This document shows, piece by piece, positions 1-8,659 of a stretch of DNA of 19,237 nucleotides. A model generated the notes under the pieces. It saw only the letters and a program-made list of their open reading frames with translations. It searched no databases and was not told the origin of the DNA. Position numbers and translations under genes: made by a program. The stretch comes from JBEKYD01 sp049509915 (GTDB lineage: Bacteria; Acidobacteriota; Terriglobia; Bryobacterales; Bryobacteraceae): positions 1 through 19,237 of the forward strand of contig JBEKZL010000200.1 in assembly GCA_049509915.1 (NCBI GenBank), given 5' to 3'. Position 1 is the first letter of the stretch, and each line of letters starts with the position of its first letter.

Positions 1-1754
1 GACACCGTCACCGTGCGCGAGCCATTGGCCGGGATCGAGCCGCCGGACACGGTCACCGAGGTGCCGGCCTTCTGGCCCGAGTAAGTCCCGCCGCAGTTGG
101 TGCCGCCCGGGGAGGCGACCACCACACCGTGGGGCAAGTTGTCGGTGAGCGGCGCGGTCAGATTGGCAACCGTGCTGTTGGGGTTGGTCAATGTGATGGT
201 AAGGGTCGAGACCCCGCCGGCTGTGATGGTGGCCGGGCTGAAAGACTTGCTGAGTGTGGGCGGGATGCTCGCGGGGGTGTTGACAGTCAAAGTCGAGACG
301 GCCGCGCTCGCATTGTTGCCGTTGCTGGTCTTCAAGGCGCCCGCGGCCAGCGAGTTGTGATAGCTGCCCGCACCTGCCGCGATCACGCCTACTGTCAACG
401 TGCAGTAGCCATTGGCCGGGATCGTGCCTCCCGTCAAGGTCACCGTCTTGGTTCCCGCAGTGGGCGTCCCGCCACAGGTTGTGCTGGCGTTGCCCGAGAT
501 CACCAGTCCGCTTGGCAATGAGTCGGTGAGCGGCGCGGTCAGGTTGGCGGCCGTGCTGTTGGGGTTGATCAAGGTGATGGTGACGATCGAACCACCGCCG
601 GCAATGATTGTGGCCGGACTGAAGGCTTTGCCGAGCGTGACACCGGAGGGCGGGGCAACAGTCAAGGTCGCCATGGCCGGACCGGCATTGTCGCCGTTGT
701 TGGTCTGCAAAGCGCCCGCAGCGAGCGAGTTGATGTAGTTGCCTCCGCTAGCCGCAAGGACACCAACCGTCAAATCACAGGAGCCGTTGGCTGGGATCGA
801 ACCTCCCGCCAGCGTCACCGTCGAGGTACCGATGGAGGTCGTCCCGCCAGCGCAGGTCGTACTGGCGCTGCCGGAGACCACAACTCCGCCGGGCAGCGTG
901 TCGGTGAGCGCCCCGGTCAGGTTAGCGGCCGTGGAATCGGCATTGCTTAAGGTAATGGTAAGGGTAGAACCATCGCCCGCATCGATGGTGGATGGATTAA
1001 AGGCCTTGCTGAGCGTGACCGCGCCACACGCGGAGACGGCCACCGTGTTGGCATCCAGCGTTACAGCACCGTTTCGCGCCAGTGCACTACCGAATACTGC
1101 TGCATTCGTATCGAGGGTAATGCTGGTAAGCGCGAGGATATTTCCTACGAACGTACTGCCTGTACCGATAGTCGCTGAACTGCCGATCTCCCAGAAAACG
1201 TTGCAATTTTGAGCGCCCCCGGTCAACAGCACTTCCGAGCCGGTCGCCGTAATGAGGGTGCTACCTGTCTGGAATACCCAGACGGCACTGGAGTCGCCTT
1301 CGGCGTCGAGAGTGAGCTGTCCCGTCAACTGAGCTGAGGACGAAAAACAATAGACACCCGGCATGAGCGTCAGTCCGCCGAGATCCGTCGAAACAGTAGT
1401 CGAACATGCCTGGCTAGCGAGATTGTTGTACGCATTGAGGCTGTCACTCTGAGCCTGAATGGCCACTGCATCAGCCGCATGTGTCGTTCCTCCGACGATG
1501 GTCCCGGGAGGAAAACCGGTGATCGCTGTGCCCGGGTCGACACCAAGGTCTCCGGTTACGATGGTCGAGCCCGTATTGGTCACCGTCGAGCCACCCAGCA
1601 CCGCAAAATTCTGCGCCGTACCGAGTGATGGCGCGACTTGGGCCAGTGCGATGGGGATTGGTGCCGCAATAAGAAGCGCGGTGAGCAATACGACGAAGGC
1701 AAGTCCTGCAGACCGGCCTCTAAAAGTCTCCGTTCGAATGGCATGATTATTCAT
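1..1754 (-). CDS. Secreted DUF3494 (ice-binding-like) protein with tandem beta-repeat domains, C-terminus beyond window
   Basis: The frame is open from an ATG at 1752-1754 to the left edge, giving 584 codons with no stop, so the C-terminus is missing. A strong Shine-Dalgarno (GGAGGTGG, about 1757-1764) precedes the ATG. Residues 1-38 form a signal peptide: basic start, hydrophobic stretch at about 17-37, cleavage near ALA-Q. Residues 44-243 match the DUF3494 beta-solenoid fold (start LGTAQNFAVLGGSTVTNTG; later VWVFQTGSTL, NVFWEIGSSATIGTG). After that come repeats of about 126 residues beginning at residue 246, then near 372 and 499. Each carries T-x-x-K-x-F-x-P at its start, a TITLxNxxSTxANLT core and a GGxIPANG motif, resembling DUF11-type adhesin domains. 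DUF3494 is known from ice-binding proteins but is also common in surface proteins of organisms not linked to ice. A secreted or surface-anchored adhesin is the safer inference; ice binding is not shown. Confidence 0.88.
   Translation of the reverse strand, partial: MNNHAIRTETFRGRSAGLAFVVLLTALLIAAPIPIALAQVAPSLGTAQNFAVLGGSTVTNTGSTIVTGDLGVDPGTAITGFPPGTIVGGTTHAADAVAIQAQSDSLNAYNNLASQACSTTVSTDLGGLTLMPGVYCFSSSAQLTGQLTLDAEGDSSAVWVFQTGSTLITATGSEVLLTGGAQNCNVFWEIGSSATIGTGSTFVGNILALTSITLDTNAAVFGSALARNGAVTLDANTVAVSACGAVTLSKAFNPSTIDAGDGSTLTITLSNADSTAANLTGALTDTLPGGVVVSGSASTTCAGGTTSIGTSTVTLAGGSIPANGSCDLTVGVLAASGGNYINSLAAGALQTNNGDNAGPAMATLTVAPPSGVTLGKAFSPATIIAGGGSIVTITLINPNSTAANLTAPLTDSLPSGLVISGNASTTCGGTPTAGTKTVTLTGGTIPANGYCTLTVGVIAAGAGSYHNSLAAGALKTSNGNNASAAVSTLTVNTPASIPPTLSKSFSPATITAGGVSTLTITLTNPNSTVANLTAPLTDNLPHGVVVASPGGTNCGGTYSGQKAGTSVTVSGGSIPANGSRTVTV
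250..1019 (-). repeat. Tandem ~378-bp coding repeats in the DUF3494 gene
   Basis: In the minus-strand protein the motif TLxKxFxPxTI recurs, with repeat starts at nucleotides about 1019, 641 and 260. The periods are therefore about 378 and 381 bp (126-127 residues). Each copy repeats the order TITLxN, NSTxANLT, DxLPxGxV, a CxG segment, GGxIPANG, then (first two copies) NSLAAGALxTxNGxNA. The third copy is cut by the window edge. Protein-level similarity is clear, but the DNA copies have diverged. Confidence 0.8.
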
Positions 1755-1890
1755 GACCACCTCCGGGCCACGGAAAGAGCATGCGGCGGACCAATTGCGC
1801 CCGTGTTGTCCTGCCGACGTGACACGGCGGAAATGTTTGGGAGGAGCGCAACAACTGCACGGGGACGTGCGGAATTTGCAGTTGCTCTGC
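1755..1890 (-). promoter_or_regulatory. Hairpin-rich 5' leader of the DUF3494 gene
   Basis: Read on the minus strand, the 130 or so bases before the Shine-Dalgarno fold well. An inner stem pairs GCACG (1870-1866) with CGTGC (1861-1857) around UCCC. It is extended by AACTGCA/TGCAGTT arms at about 1883-1877 and 1858-1852. A second hairpin, GTTGC-AGA-GCAAC (about 1892-1880), shares bases with the outer arm, so the two are partly exclusive. A GGAGG near 1902 can pair with CCTCC near 1841. This suggests a structured, possibly regulatory leader. I cannot match it securely to a known riboswitch class. Confidence 0.3.
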
Positions 1891-1966
1891 AACCCATTTG
1901 CCCCTCCGGCGAATCTTTAATGGCGAGGGCCTATGAGTCCCGAGAGTTCTAGACCCGTTGATGATG

Positions 1967-2032
1967 CGTTTCGAGCGCGTGGATCCGGGCTACTTCCACA
2001 CGCTCGGCGTTCCCGTGCTGGCCGGCCGAGGG
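1967..2032 (+). pseudogene. Relic of a MacB/FtsX-type ABC permease
   Basis: Plus-strand codons from 1967 read RFERVDPGYFHTLGVPVLAGRG. This closely resembles the periplasmic-domain motif (VSPGYFxTLGIPLLxGR) of MacB-like permeases, the family duplicated heavily in Acidobacteriota. The upstream frame hits a stop at 1934-1936. Downstream the family likeness ends at 2032 and the frame closes at 2185 without the expected domain. A functional permease is about 800 residues, so only a scrap remains. It is too short for certainty; chance similarity is possible. Confidence 0.4.
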
Positions 2033-2301
2033 AGGCATCGCCGGGCAGGACAGCGATGGAGCCTTCGCGTCATGGTCAGTGGGCGCCGTCATCTTTCGCC
2101 GCCGGCGATGAGAGCGATCATGCCCGCGGGCAATGCCAACCGGGCGGACTGCCACGATGGCGACAGACGGCGCGTCGGAAGATAGGATATTCCCCATTCC
2201 GATCCTTTTATCGGCTGGGACGCGCAAAAGCCGTAGCCGAAGCAAAGGAGCGTTCGCGGCCCCGGATGGGCTGCCATTTGACGGATTGCGGCAGGGGAGT
2301 T
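2033..2301. other. Intergenic stretch without a recognised gene
   Basis: No frame on either strand gives a recognisable protein between the permease relic and the end of the phosphodiesterase gene. Short open frames exist on both strands but read as compositionally biased noise. A weak hairpin (ccgat/atcgg arms, 2199-2214) lies downstream of the minus-strand gene. It lacks a T-tract, so I do not call it a terminator. Confidence 0.5.
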
Positions 2302-4179
<1,878 letters not shown>

Positions 4180-4219
4180 AGGATGCGGAGCACCGGCCCG
4201 TGGCCGCGGGACAACCCCA

Positions 4220-5941
4220 TCAGTTCGCTCCCTGTTTCAGCGCGTCCAACTCGCGCCGGCACTGCTGGGCACGAGGGGCAAGGCGGCAGGCAGCTTCGAA
4301 ATGAGTCCGCGCTTCGCCGGTGAGCCCCAGATGTTTATCCGCCATGCCCAGTCCGAACTGCGACGGATAGTCGTCCGGCGCAGCCATGACGACCTGTTCG
4401 AAGCTGGCGCGGGCTTTAGCATAATCGTGGAGGTCGAGGTAGCAGGAGCCCAAGTCGCGGCGCGCCACGGCACTGTCGGGGTCCTTTGCGAGAATTTGCA
4501 AGAGCAGCGCTACGGCCTCATTCAGACGGCGGCCGGTGACCGCATCCATGGACTTCTCGTAGAGCCGGTATTCGGCAAGACGGTCCTTGGGATCGGGCGC
4601 GGAGCCGTCCATTCGCGTGCGAGGCCCGGGAGCGAGATAGCCGAGAGAGGCGAGAAGCTTCCGGGTATCCGGCGTGGCTCCGGCCGCATCGGTCGGCTGG
4701 CGCCGCGCATATCGGGCCAGAAGGTTGGTAAGTTCGGTGCGCAGCGCGCGCGCCTGGCCGGGATTGGCGGCCACGATATTGTTTCGCTCCGCCGGGTCCT
4801 TGTCCAGATCGTAAAGTTCCGGCCGCGGCGCGTCGATGTATTTGTATGAACCCAGGCGCACGCTGCGGAGGGCGGCCCAGCCGAACGAATCGTGGGTATA
4901 CAAGGTCTCGCTGTAGACCGTGCGCGGCGCTGTTCCGAGCAGGCTGGTCCCAACAAAGGACGGGGGCGCGGGCGCAGCCAGGTAATCGAGGATGGTGGGC
5001 GCCACATCGATCAATCCGGCGGGCCGTTCGATTCGGGGCGGCCGGGCAGGGGAGCCCACGGGCCAGTGGAAGACCAGCGGCACGCGCACCGTGCTCTGGT
5101 AAATGAAACAGCCGTGGAGAGACTCGCCGTGGTCGCCGAGCCCCTCGCCGTGATCCGACAATAGAATGGCGAGCGACTTGTCCCACCAGCCACTTTCGAC
5201 GAGCCCACGCTTCAACCGGCCGATCAGCCCATCCACGTATGCAAGCTGTGCATCGTAGCGCGAAATACCCTGGCGGCGCGCGGCTTCCTCCGGCAGGCTG
5301 TAAGGGATATGCAGATCGAAGAGGTGAATAAAGACGAAGACGGGCTGTCCGCGCTGGGCGGCGAGCCAGCGCAGGGCGGCAGCGACCACCAGCACGCCAT
5401 CGCGGCGGTCCCGTACCGAGTACGGGTTGGCGACGCCCCCAAAGAACATCTCGCCCGATAGGGGGGAGAACGCCTCGAAATCGAATGGGCTGTCGTAGGT
5501 GTCGAAACCCTGGTCGAGGCCCATCTGGCGCTCCAGGAAGACGCCGCCGATGAACGCGGCGGTCTTGTAGCCGCGAGAGCGGAGGACGCCGGCGAGTGTA
5601 ACGGCTCCGGGGGGGACGATTTCGGCGTTCTCCTGAATCCCGCTTTCGAATGGGTAGGTCGAAGTGAAGAGCGACGTGTGCGAGGGCAGGGTGAGGGGCG
5701 TCTGGCAGGCGACGCTGGCGGCGAGCGTGCCGTCGGCGGCGAACGAATCGATATTAGGAGTGGCGATGCGGCGATAGCCGTAGACTCCCACATGATCGGC
5801 GCGAAGCGTGTCGATCGAAATCAAGATGATTGGCGGACGCTGACCCGGATCCGGCGCGACGGCGCAGAAACCCGCGGCGCTCGCGAGGCAAAATACAACG
5901 GCGGCCCGGAAGGCGGTGCGCATCCACGAGAAGAACTGCAT
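4220..5941 (-). CDS. Exported sulfatase-family protein with C-terminal TPR repeats
   Basis: A 573-residue protein. Residues 8-28 form a signal peptide. The sulfatase/alkaline-phosphatase fold starts at PIILISIDTLRADHVGVYGY (metal Asp44) and includes LSDHGEGLGDHGE (Asp263, His264) and the C-terminal LYDLDKDPAERNNI typical of sulfatases. At the catalytic position, where true sulfatases have C/S-x-P-S/A-R, this protein has T-L-P-S-H (Thr84-His88). It therefore lacks the formylglycine precursor, and Thr may serve as nucleophile as in phosphoglycerol or phosphoethanolamine transferases. Residues about 472-565 hold two or three TPR units (LGSCYLDLHDYAKARASFEQV). The ATG has no clear Shine-Dalgarno. 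It is first in a two-gene unit with the lipoprotein phosphodiesterase. Hydrolase versus transferase activity is open. Confidence 0.85.
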   Translation of the reverse strand: MQFFSWMRTAFRAAVVFCLASAAGFCAVAPDPGQRPPIILISIDTLRADHVGVYGYRRIATPNIDSFAADGTLAASVACQTPLTLPSHTSLFTSTYPFESGIQENAEIVPPGAVTLAGVLRSRGYKTAAFIGGVFLERQMGLDQGFDTYDSPFDFEAFSPLSGEMFFGGVANPYSVRDRRDGVLVVAAALRWLAAQRGQPVFVFIHLFDLHIPYSLPEEAARRQGISRYDAQLAYVDGLIGRLKRGLVESGWWDKSLAILLSDHGEGLGDHGESLHGCFIYQSTVRVPLVFHWPVGSPARPPRIERPAGLIDVAPTILDYLAAPAPPSFVGTSLLGTAPRTVYSETLYTHDSFGWAALRSVRLGSYKYIDAPRPELYDLDKDPAERNNIVAANPGQARALRTELTNLLARYARRQPTDAAGATPDTRKLLASLGYLAPGPRTRMDGSAPDPKDRLAEYRLYEKSMDAVTGRRLNEAVALLLQILAKDPDSAVARRDLGSCYLDLHDYAKARASFEQVVMAAPDDYPSQFGLGMADKHLGLTGEARTHFEAACRLAPRAQQCRRELDALKQGAN

Positions 5942-6166
5942 CTGTCAGTAATGTAAGTTAGATTCCGGGCCGGAGAAAAGGGTTCCGGCGGGTTTGGAGT
6001 CGTGTGCCAAGGTCCACTGAGCCTTTGCGGCATTCTCCGAGAGCACTCGGAACGGCCTTGGCTATGGCGCTTTGCCAGCCTCCGTGAATCTACCTATCAG
6101 CGCGGACGGCGACCGCTCCGTTGAAGACGCGCTCCAGGGTGGCTGGCTTCGCACCGTCCGCCGGGG

Positions 6167-6208
6167 CGCCGGCTGACAACCGGCGGCAGGCGGTTCCGCC
6201 TGCCCCAC
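6167..6208 (+). repeat. Two-hairpin palindromic repeat, copy A
   Basis: First hairpin: CGCCGG (6167-6172) pairs with CCGGCG (6180-6185) around a loop containing TGACA. Second hairpin: GGCAGGCGG (6185-6193) pairs with CCGCCTGCC (6196-6204). The block ends in CCCAC. The same arrangement, with different stem bases that still pair, occurs at 7813-7855. Such REP-like units are common between genes in large soil-bacterial genomes. Confidence 0.65.
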
Positions 6209-6314
6209 CAAAGCGGGAACCGCGTACGTCTTCATCCCTATTGGTTGGCCGCAGGCCCATGTGGCACTCCCTGGCGGATGCGGCTCGGTAGCATTCGCGA
6301 GCGGCCGAGGCACG

Positions 6315-6342
6315 TGGGGCACATAAAACGATGGCTGCCCCA
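6315..6342. repeat. Inverted repeat TGGGGCA/TGCCCCA
   Basis: Seven-base arms at 6315-6321 and 6336-6342 flank a 14-base AT-richer loop. The arm sequence resembles the terminal GCCCCAC of the two-hairpin repeats, so it may be a degenerate relative. A terminator is unlikely because no T-tract follows on either strand. Confidence 0.4.
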
Positions 6343-6428
6343 TGGTCGCCGCGTCTGCTACGGAGAACGCGACGGAGGGCAGGCGCTCCCGGCGCGGCAG
6401 AGTGAGGGTCAGGCCTCGGCCAAAACGC

Positions 6429-6434
6429 TATAAT
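6429..6434 (+). promoter_or_regulatory. -10 box TATAAT upstream of the Gfo/Idh/MocA gene
   Basis: A perfect TATAAT stands 24 bases before the ATG, inside otherwise GC-rich sequence. No good -35 hexamer sits at 16-18 bp upstream (the region reads gggtca), so the promoter may depend on an activator or another sigma factor. The predicted leader would be about 18 nt and includes the GGAG ribosome binding site. Confidence 0.5.
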
Positions 6435-6458
6435 CGGGTTTACTAACGGAGTGTTCCC

Positions 6459-7667
6459 ATGCAGTCACGGCGAATTTTTATCAGCCAGGTAGCCACGGGA
6501 TTGGCGGGCACGCTGGCATCTTCGGGGGTGCTTGGCGCCAACGACCGGATTCGGATCGGCATCATAGGCGCAGGGGCGCGCGGGTCGGAGATACTGCGTC
6601 AGGCGATCGAGTGCGGCAAGGTGGAATGCGTGGGCGCGGCGGACGTGTACACGCGGCGGCTGGAGGAAGTGAAAGGGATCGCGGCGGGCGCGAAGACGTA
6701 TCTCGACTACCGGCGGATGCTGGAAGACACGTCGATCGACGCGGTGCTGATCGCTACGCCGCAGCACCTGCACGCGGAACACTTCACGGCGGCGCTCGAC
6801 GCCGGCAAGCACATTTACCAGGAAAAGACGATGGCGTTCACGCCGGAACACGGGCGGCGGATGCGGGCGGCGGTGGAGCGGGCGGGCGCTGGACGGGTGG
6901 TGCAGATCGGGCACCAGTGGACCTCGAGTGGGCCGGCAGCGGATGCGGCGCGGTTTCTGCGGCCGGAACTGATGGGGCGCATCACGGCGATCGAAGCCCA
7001 CATGTACCGGAACACACCGCGCGGCAAGCCGCAGTGGTCGCGGCCGGTGTATCCCGACATGACGGCGGAGAACATCATGTGGAAATCGTTTCTGGGGGAT
7101 GCCCCGGAGCGGCCGTTCGATGCCAACCGGTACATCAACTGGCGGTTTTACTGGGACTATTCGGGGGGCAACGTATACGAAAACATGTGCCACCAACTGG
7201 CGTTCTGGTACCAAGCGCTGAAGCTGGAGATTCCGCGGAAAGTGACCATGACCGGGGGGCTGTACCTATGGAAGGACGGCCGCGAGGTGCCGGACACGAT
7301 GAGCGTGGCGATGGAACACGACGAGGAGATTCTGTTCAGCTGGGTCTCGGGCTTCGGCAACGACTCACTGGGAGTGGAGGAAAGCGTACTCGGTACCGAC
7401 GGGAGCATTTCGCACACGCCGCAGGGGATTCGCTATGCTCCGCAGAAAGTGAACCGGCGGGACGGCGCGGATATGCAAGGCACAAGCCGGGCGGATCCGA
7501 AGGCGCACATGCAGAATTTTCTGGACGCAATACGAGGGTCGGCGCGGCAGGTGAACTGTCCGTTCGAGTTGGGATACCGGGTGTCGATCGCTTGCCGGAT
7601 GGCGGTAGCGAGTTTCCGGGAACAGCGGAGCGTGATGTGGGACGCGGCTCGCGGGGAGATCGTGTAG
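6459..7667 (+). CDS. Tat-exported Gfo/Idh/MocA-family oxidoreductase
   Basis: A 402-residue NAD(P)-dependent sugar-type oxidoreductase. The N-terminus has a twin-arginine signal (SRRIFIS at residues 3-9, hydrophobic stretch ending LGAN near 27). The Rossmann motif GIIGAGARG is at 34-42, followed by IATPQHLHAEH and a Lys motif QEKTMAF (121-127). In most family members the motif reads EKP; here Pro is Thr. The C-terminal half (from about 150) is the usual alpha/beta substrate domain, with the GGNVYENMCHQ segment carrying a candidate catalytic His. An ATG with GGAG seven bases upstream defines the start. Proteins of this exported subfamily often act on secreted sugars or glycosides in Acidobacteriota and Planctomycetes; the substrate here is unknown. 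It is probably monocistronic, since a structured 221-bp gap follows. Confidence 0.9.
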   Translation: MQSRRIFISQVATGLAGTLASSGVLGANDRIRIGIIGAGARGSEILRQAIECGKVECVGAADVYTRRLEEVKGIAAGAKTYLDYRRMLEDTSIDAVLIATPQHLHAEHFTAALDAGKHIYQEKTMAFTPEHGRRMRAAVERAGAGRVVQIGHQWTSSGPAADAARFLRPELMGRITAIEAHMYRNTPRGKPQWSRPVYPDMTAENIMWKSFLGDAPERPFDANRYINWRFYWDYSGGNVYENMCHQLAFWYQALKLEIPRKVTMTGGLYLWKDGREVPDTMSVAMEHDEEILFSWVSGFGNDSLGVEESVLGTDGSISHTPQGIRYAPQKVNRRDGADMQGTSRADPKAHMQNFLDAIRGSARQVNCPFELGYRVSIACRMAVASFREQRSVMWDAARGEIV

Positions 7668-7761
7668 GGGGGAAAGTGAGAGTCCCCAGCGGGCAGTGCT
7701 TTCCACGGTCGAGCGCGGGCGTCGAGACGAGTTTTCGAACTGCTGAGGTCTTGGAAATTGG

Positions 7762-7855
7762 GGCGAGCCAGGTTTCGAACTCGCCGGCGAACAGCCGGGC
7801 GCCAGCCCGGCTGGACCGATTGACAATCGGTCCGCAGGTTACCAACCTGCCCCAC
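7762..7855 (+). repeat. Array of consecutive hairpins including two-hairpin palindromic repeat, copy B
   Basis: Back-to-back inverted repeats cover this stretch. GGCGAG (7762-7767) pairs with CTCGCC (7780-7785). CCGGC pairs with GCCGG (7784-7798). CCAGC pairs with GCTGG (7802-7814). GGACCGAT (7813-7820) pairs with ATCGGTCC (7826-7833) around TGACA. GCAGGTT (7834-7840) pairs with AACCTGC (7844-7850), then CCCAC. An alternative strong stem GCCGGGC/GCCCGGC (7794-7800, 7805-7811) competes with the second and third. The last two hairpins match copy A at 6167-6208 in layout and loop while stem bases differ in a compensated way. Confidence 0.65.
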
Positions 7856-7888
7856 ATCGAGTCTCGACGGGGCAGCTTTTAGAGACCG

Positions 7889-8656
7889 ATGACCGAGTGG
7901 GCTCGACAGATTCGGGGCGGGGATTTGCGGCGGCTGGCACGCGCGCTGACGGCGGTGGAGAACCGGACGGAGGAAGGGGCCGCGATTCTGGCCGAGTTGG
8001 GGGCGTTGGCCGGGCATGCGCGCATCGTCGGCATCACCGGGCCGCCGGGAGCGGGCAAGAGCACGCTGATCGATGCACTGGCGCGGCATTTGCGGGGAGA
8101 GTCGAAAAGCGTGGCGATACTCGCCATCGACCCGAGCAGCCGCATCACTGGCGGGGCGATTCTGGGCGACCGCATCCGCATGCAGCAGCACGCGGGCGAC
8201 GCGGGGGTGTACATCCGGTCGGTGGCCACGCGCGGGAGTTACGGCGGGGTGGCAGGAGCGACGGCGGAGCTGGTACGGCTGCTGGACGGGTCGGGGCGCG
8301 ACGCGGTGCTGGTGGAGACGGTGGGGGTTGGCCAGGACGAGACGGAAATCGCCGGGGTGGTACCGGTAACGGTGGTGGTGCTGGCGCCGGGGATGGGCGA
8401 CGAGGTGCAGACGTTGAAGGCGGGCATGATGGAAATCGCCGACGTATTCGCGGTCACCAAGTCGGATCTGCCGGGAGGAGACCGGGTGGCGGCGGAGGTG
8501 CGGGGGATGCTGGATCTCGGAACCGGCGACGGCCGGGCCCGCCCGGCGGTGGTGCAGACGGCGGCCAGAGAGGACCGGGGAATTGGCGAGTTGTGGGAAG
8601 CGATCGGGAAGGCCTGGAGCTGCGGCGGCCCGCGACGGGCATCAACAGGAGACTGA
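7889..8656 (+). CDS. MeaB/ArgK-family GTPase, short form
   Basis: A 255-residue G3E-type P-loop GTPase. Seen motifs: Walker A GPPGAGKS (51-58), the family signature DPSSRITGGAILGDRIRM (81-98), ETVGVGQ (143-149) and TKSD (190-193) as the NKxD guanine-specificity motif. MeaB proteins chaperone adenosylcobalamin-dependent mutases such as methylmalonyl-CoA mutase, guarding cofactor loading. Typical members are about 310-330 residues. Here the chain ends soon after GIGELWEAIGKAW, so the C-terminal helical arm used for dimerisation seems absent. No mutase gene is in the window. The Shine-Dalgarno is weak. The gene lies 3 bp ahead of the methylthioadenosine phosphorylase gene, whose ribosome binding site is inside this gene's end, so co-translation is likely. 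Confidence 0.87.
   Translation: MTEWARQIRGGDLRRLARALTAVENRTEEGAAILAELGALAGHARIVGITGPPGAGKSTLIDALARHLRGESKSVAILAIDPSSRITGGAILGDRIRMQQHAGDAGVYIRSVATRGSYGGVAGATAELVRLLDGSGRDAVLVETVGVGQDETEIAGVVPVTVVVLAPGMGDEVQTLKAGMMEIADVFAVTKSDLPGGDRVAAEVRGMLDLGTGDGRARPAVVQTAAREDRGIGELWEAIGKAWSCGGPRRASTGD
8647..8652 (+). promoter_or_regulatory. Ribosome binding site AGGAGA deciding a TTG start
   Basis: AGGAGA lies inside the last codons of the GTPase gene, seven bases before TTG at 8660. No ATG or GTG nearby fits the conserved start (EAEIGIIGGSGLY), so this supports TTG as the real start of the downstream gene. Confidence 0.7.
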
Positions 8657-8659
8657 ACT

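Larger units (their letters stand above)
5942..6458. other. Divergent intergenic region with palindromic repeats
   Basis: This 517-bp gap lies between divergently transcribed genes and must hold promoters for both. It contains one two-hairpin palindromic repeat (6167-6208), an additional inverted repeat (6315-6342) and a TATAAT box near the right gene. No convincing coding frame was seen. Confidence 0.6.

Noticed and set aside
97..1212. Plus-strand open frames across the repeat region
   Set aside because: They are antisense to the DUF3494 protein, which has a signal peptide, a ribosome binding site and clear repeats on the minus strand.
1755..1850. Partial likeness of the minus-strand leader (CGG-CAGGACAA-ACGG-CGC) to the guanidine-III riboswitch
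   Set aside because: The required 5' pseudoknot strand and the ACGAGG segment are absent, and a DUF3494 gene does not suit guanidine control. The match is probably chance.
5660..5720. CQTPL in the sulfatase-like protein as a possible formylglycine motif
   Set aside because: In the fold alignment the nucleophile position is the Thr of TLPSH, four residues later. The Cys lacks the x-P-S/A-R context.
7762..7790. GGTTTCGAAC resembling a tRNA T-loop next to a stem
   Set aside because: No acceptor stem, D-arm or anticodon arm can be placed around it; it is the loop of a simple inverted repeat.
6611..7882. A plus-strand frame of over 400 codons overlapping the oxidoreductase gene
   Set aside because: It is the +1-shifted reading of the real gene, rich in Gly/Arg/Ala runs, with no family motif.
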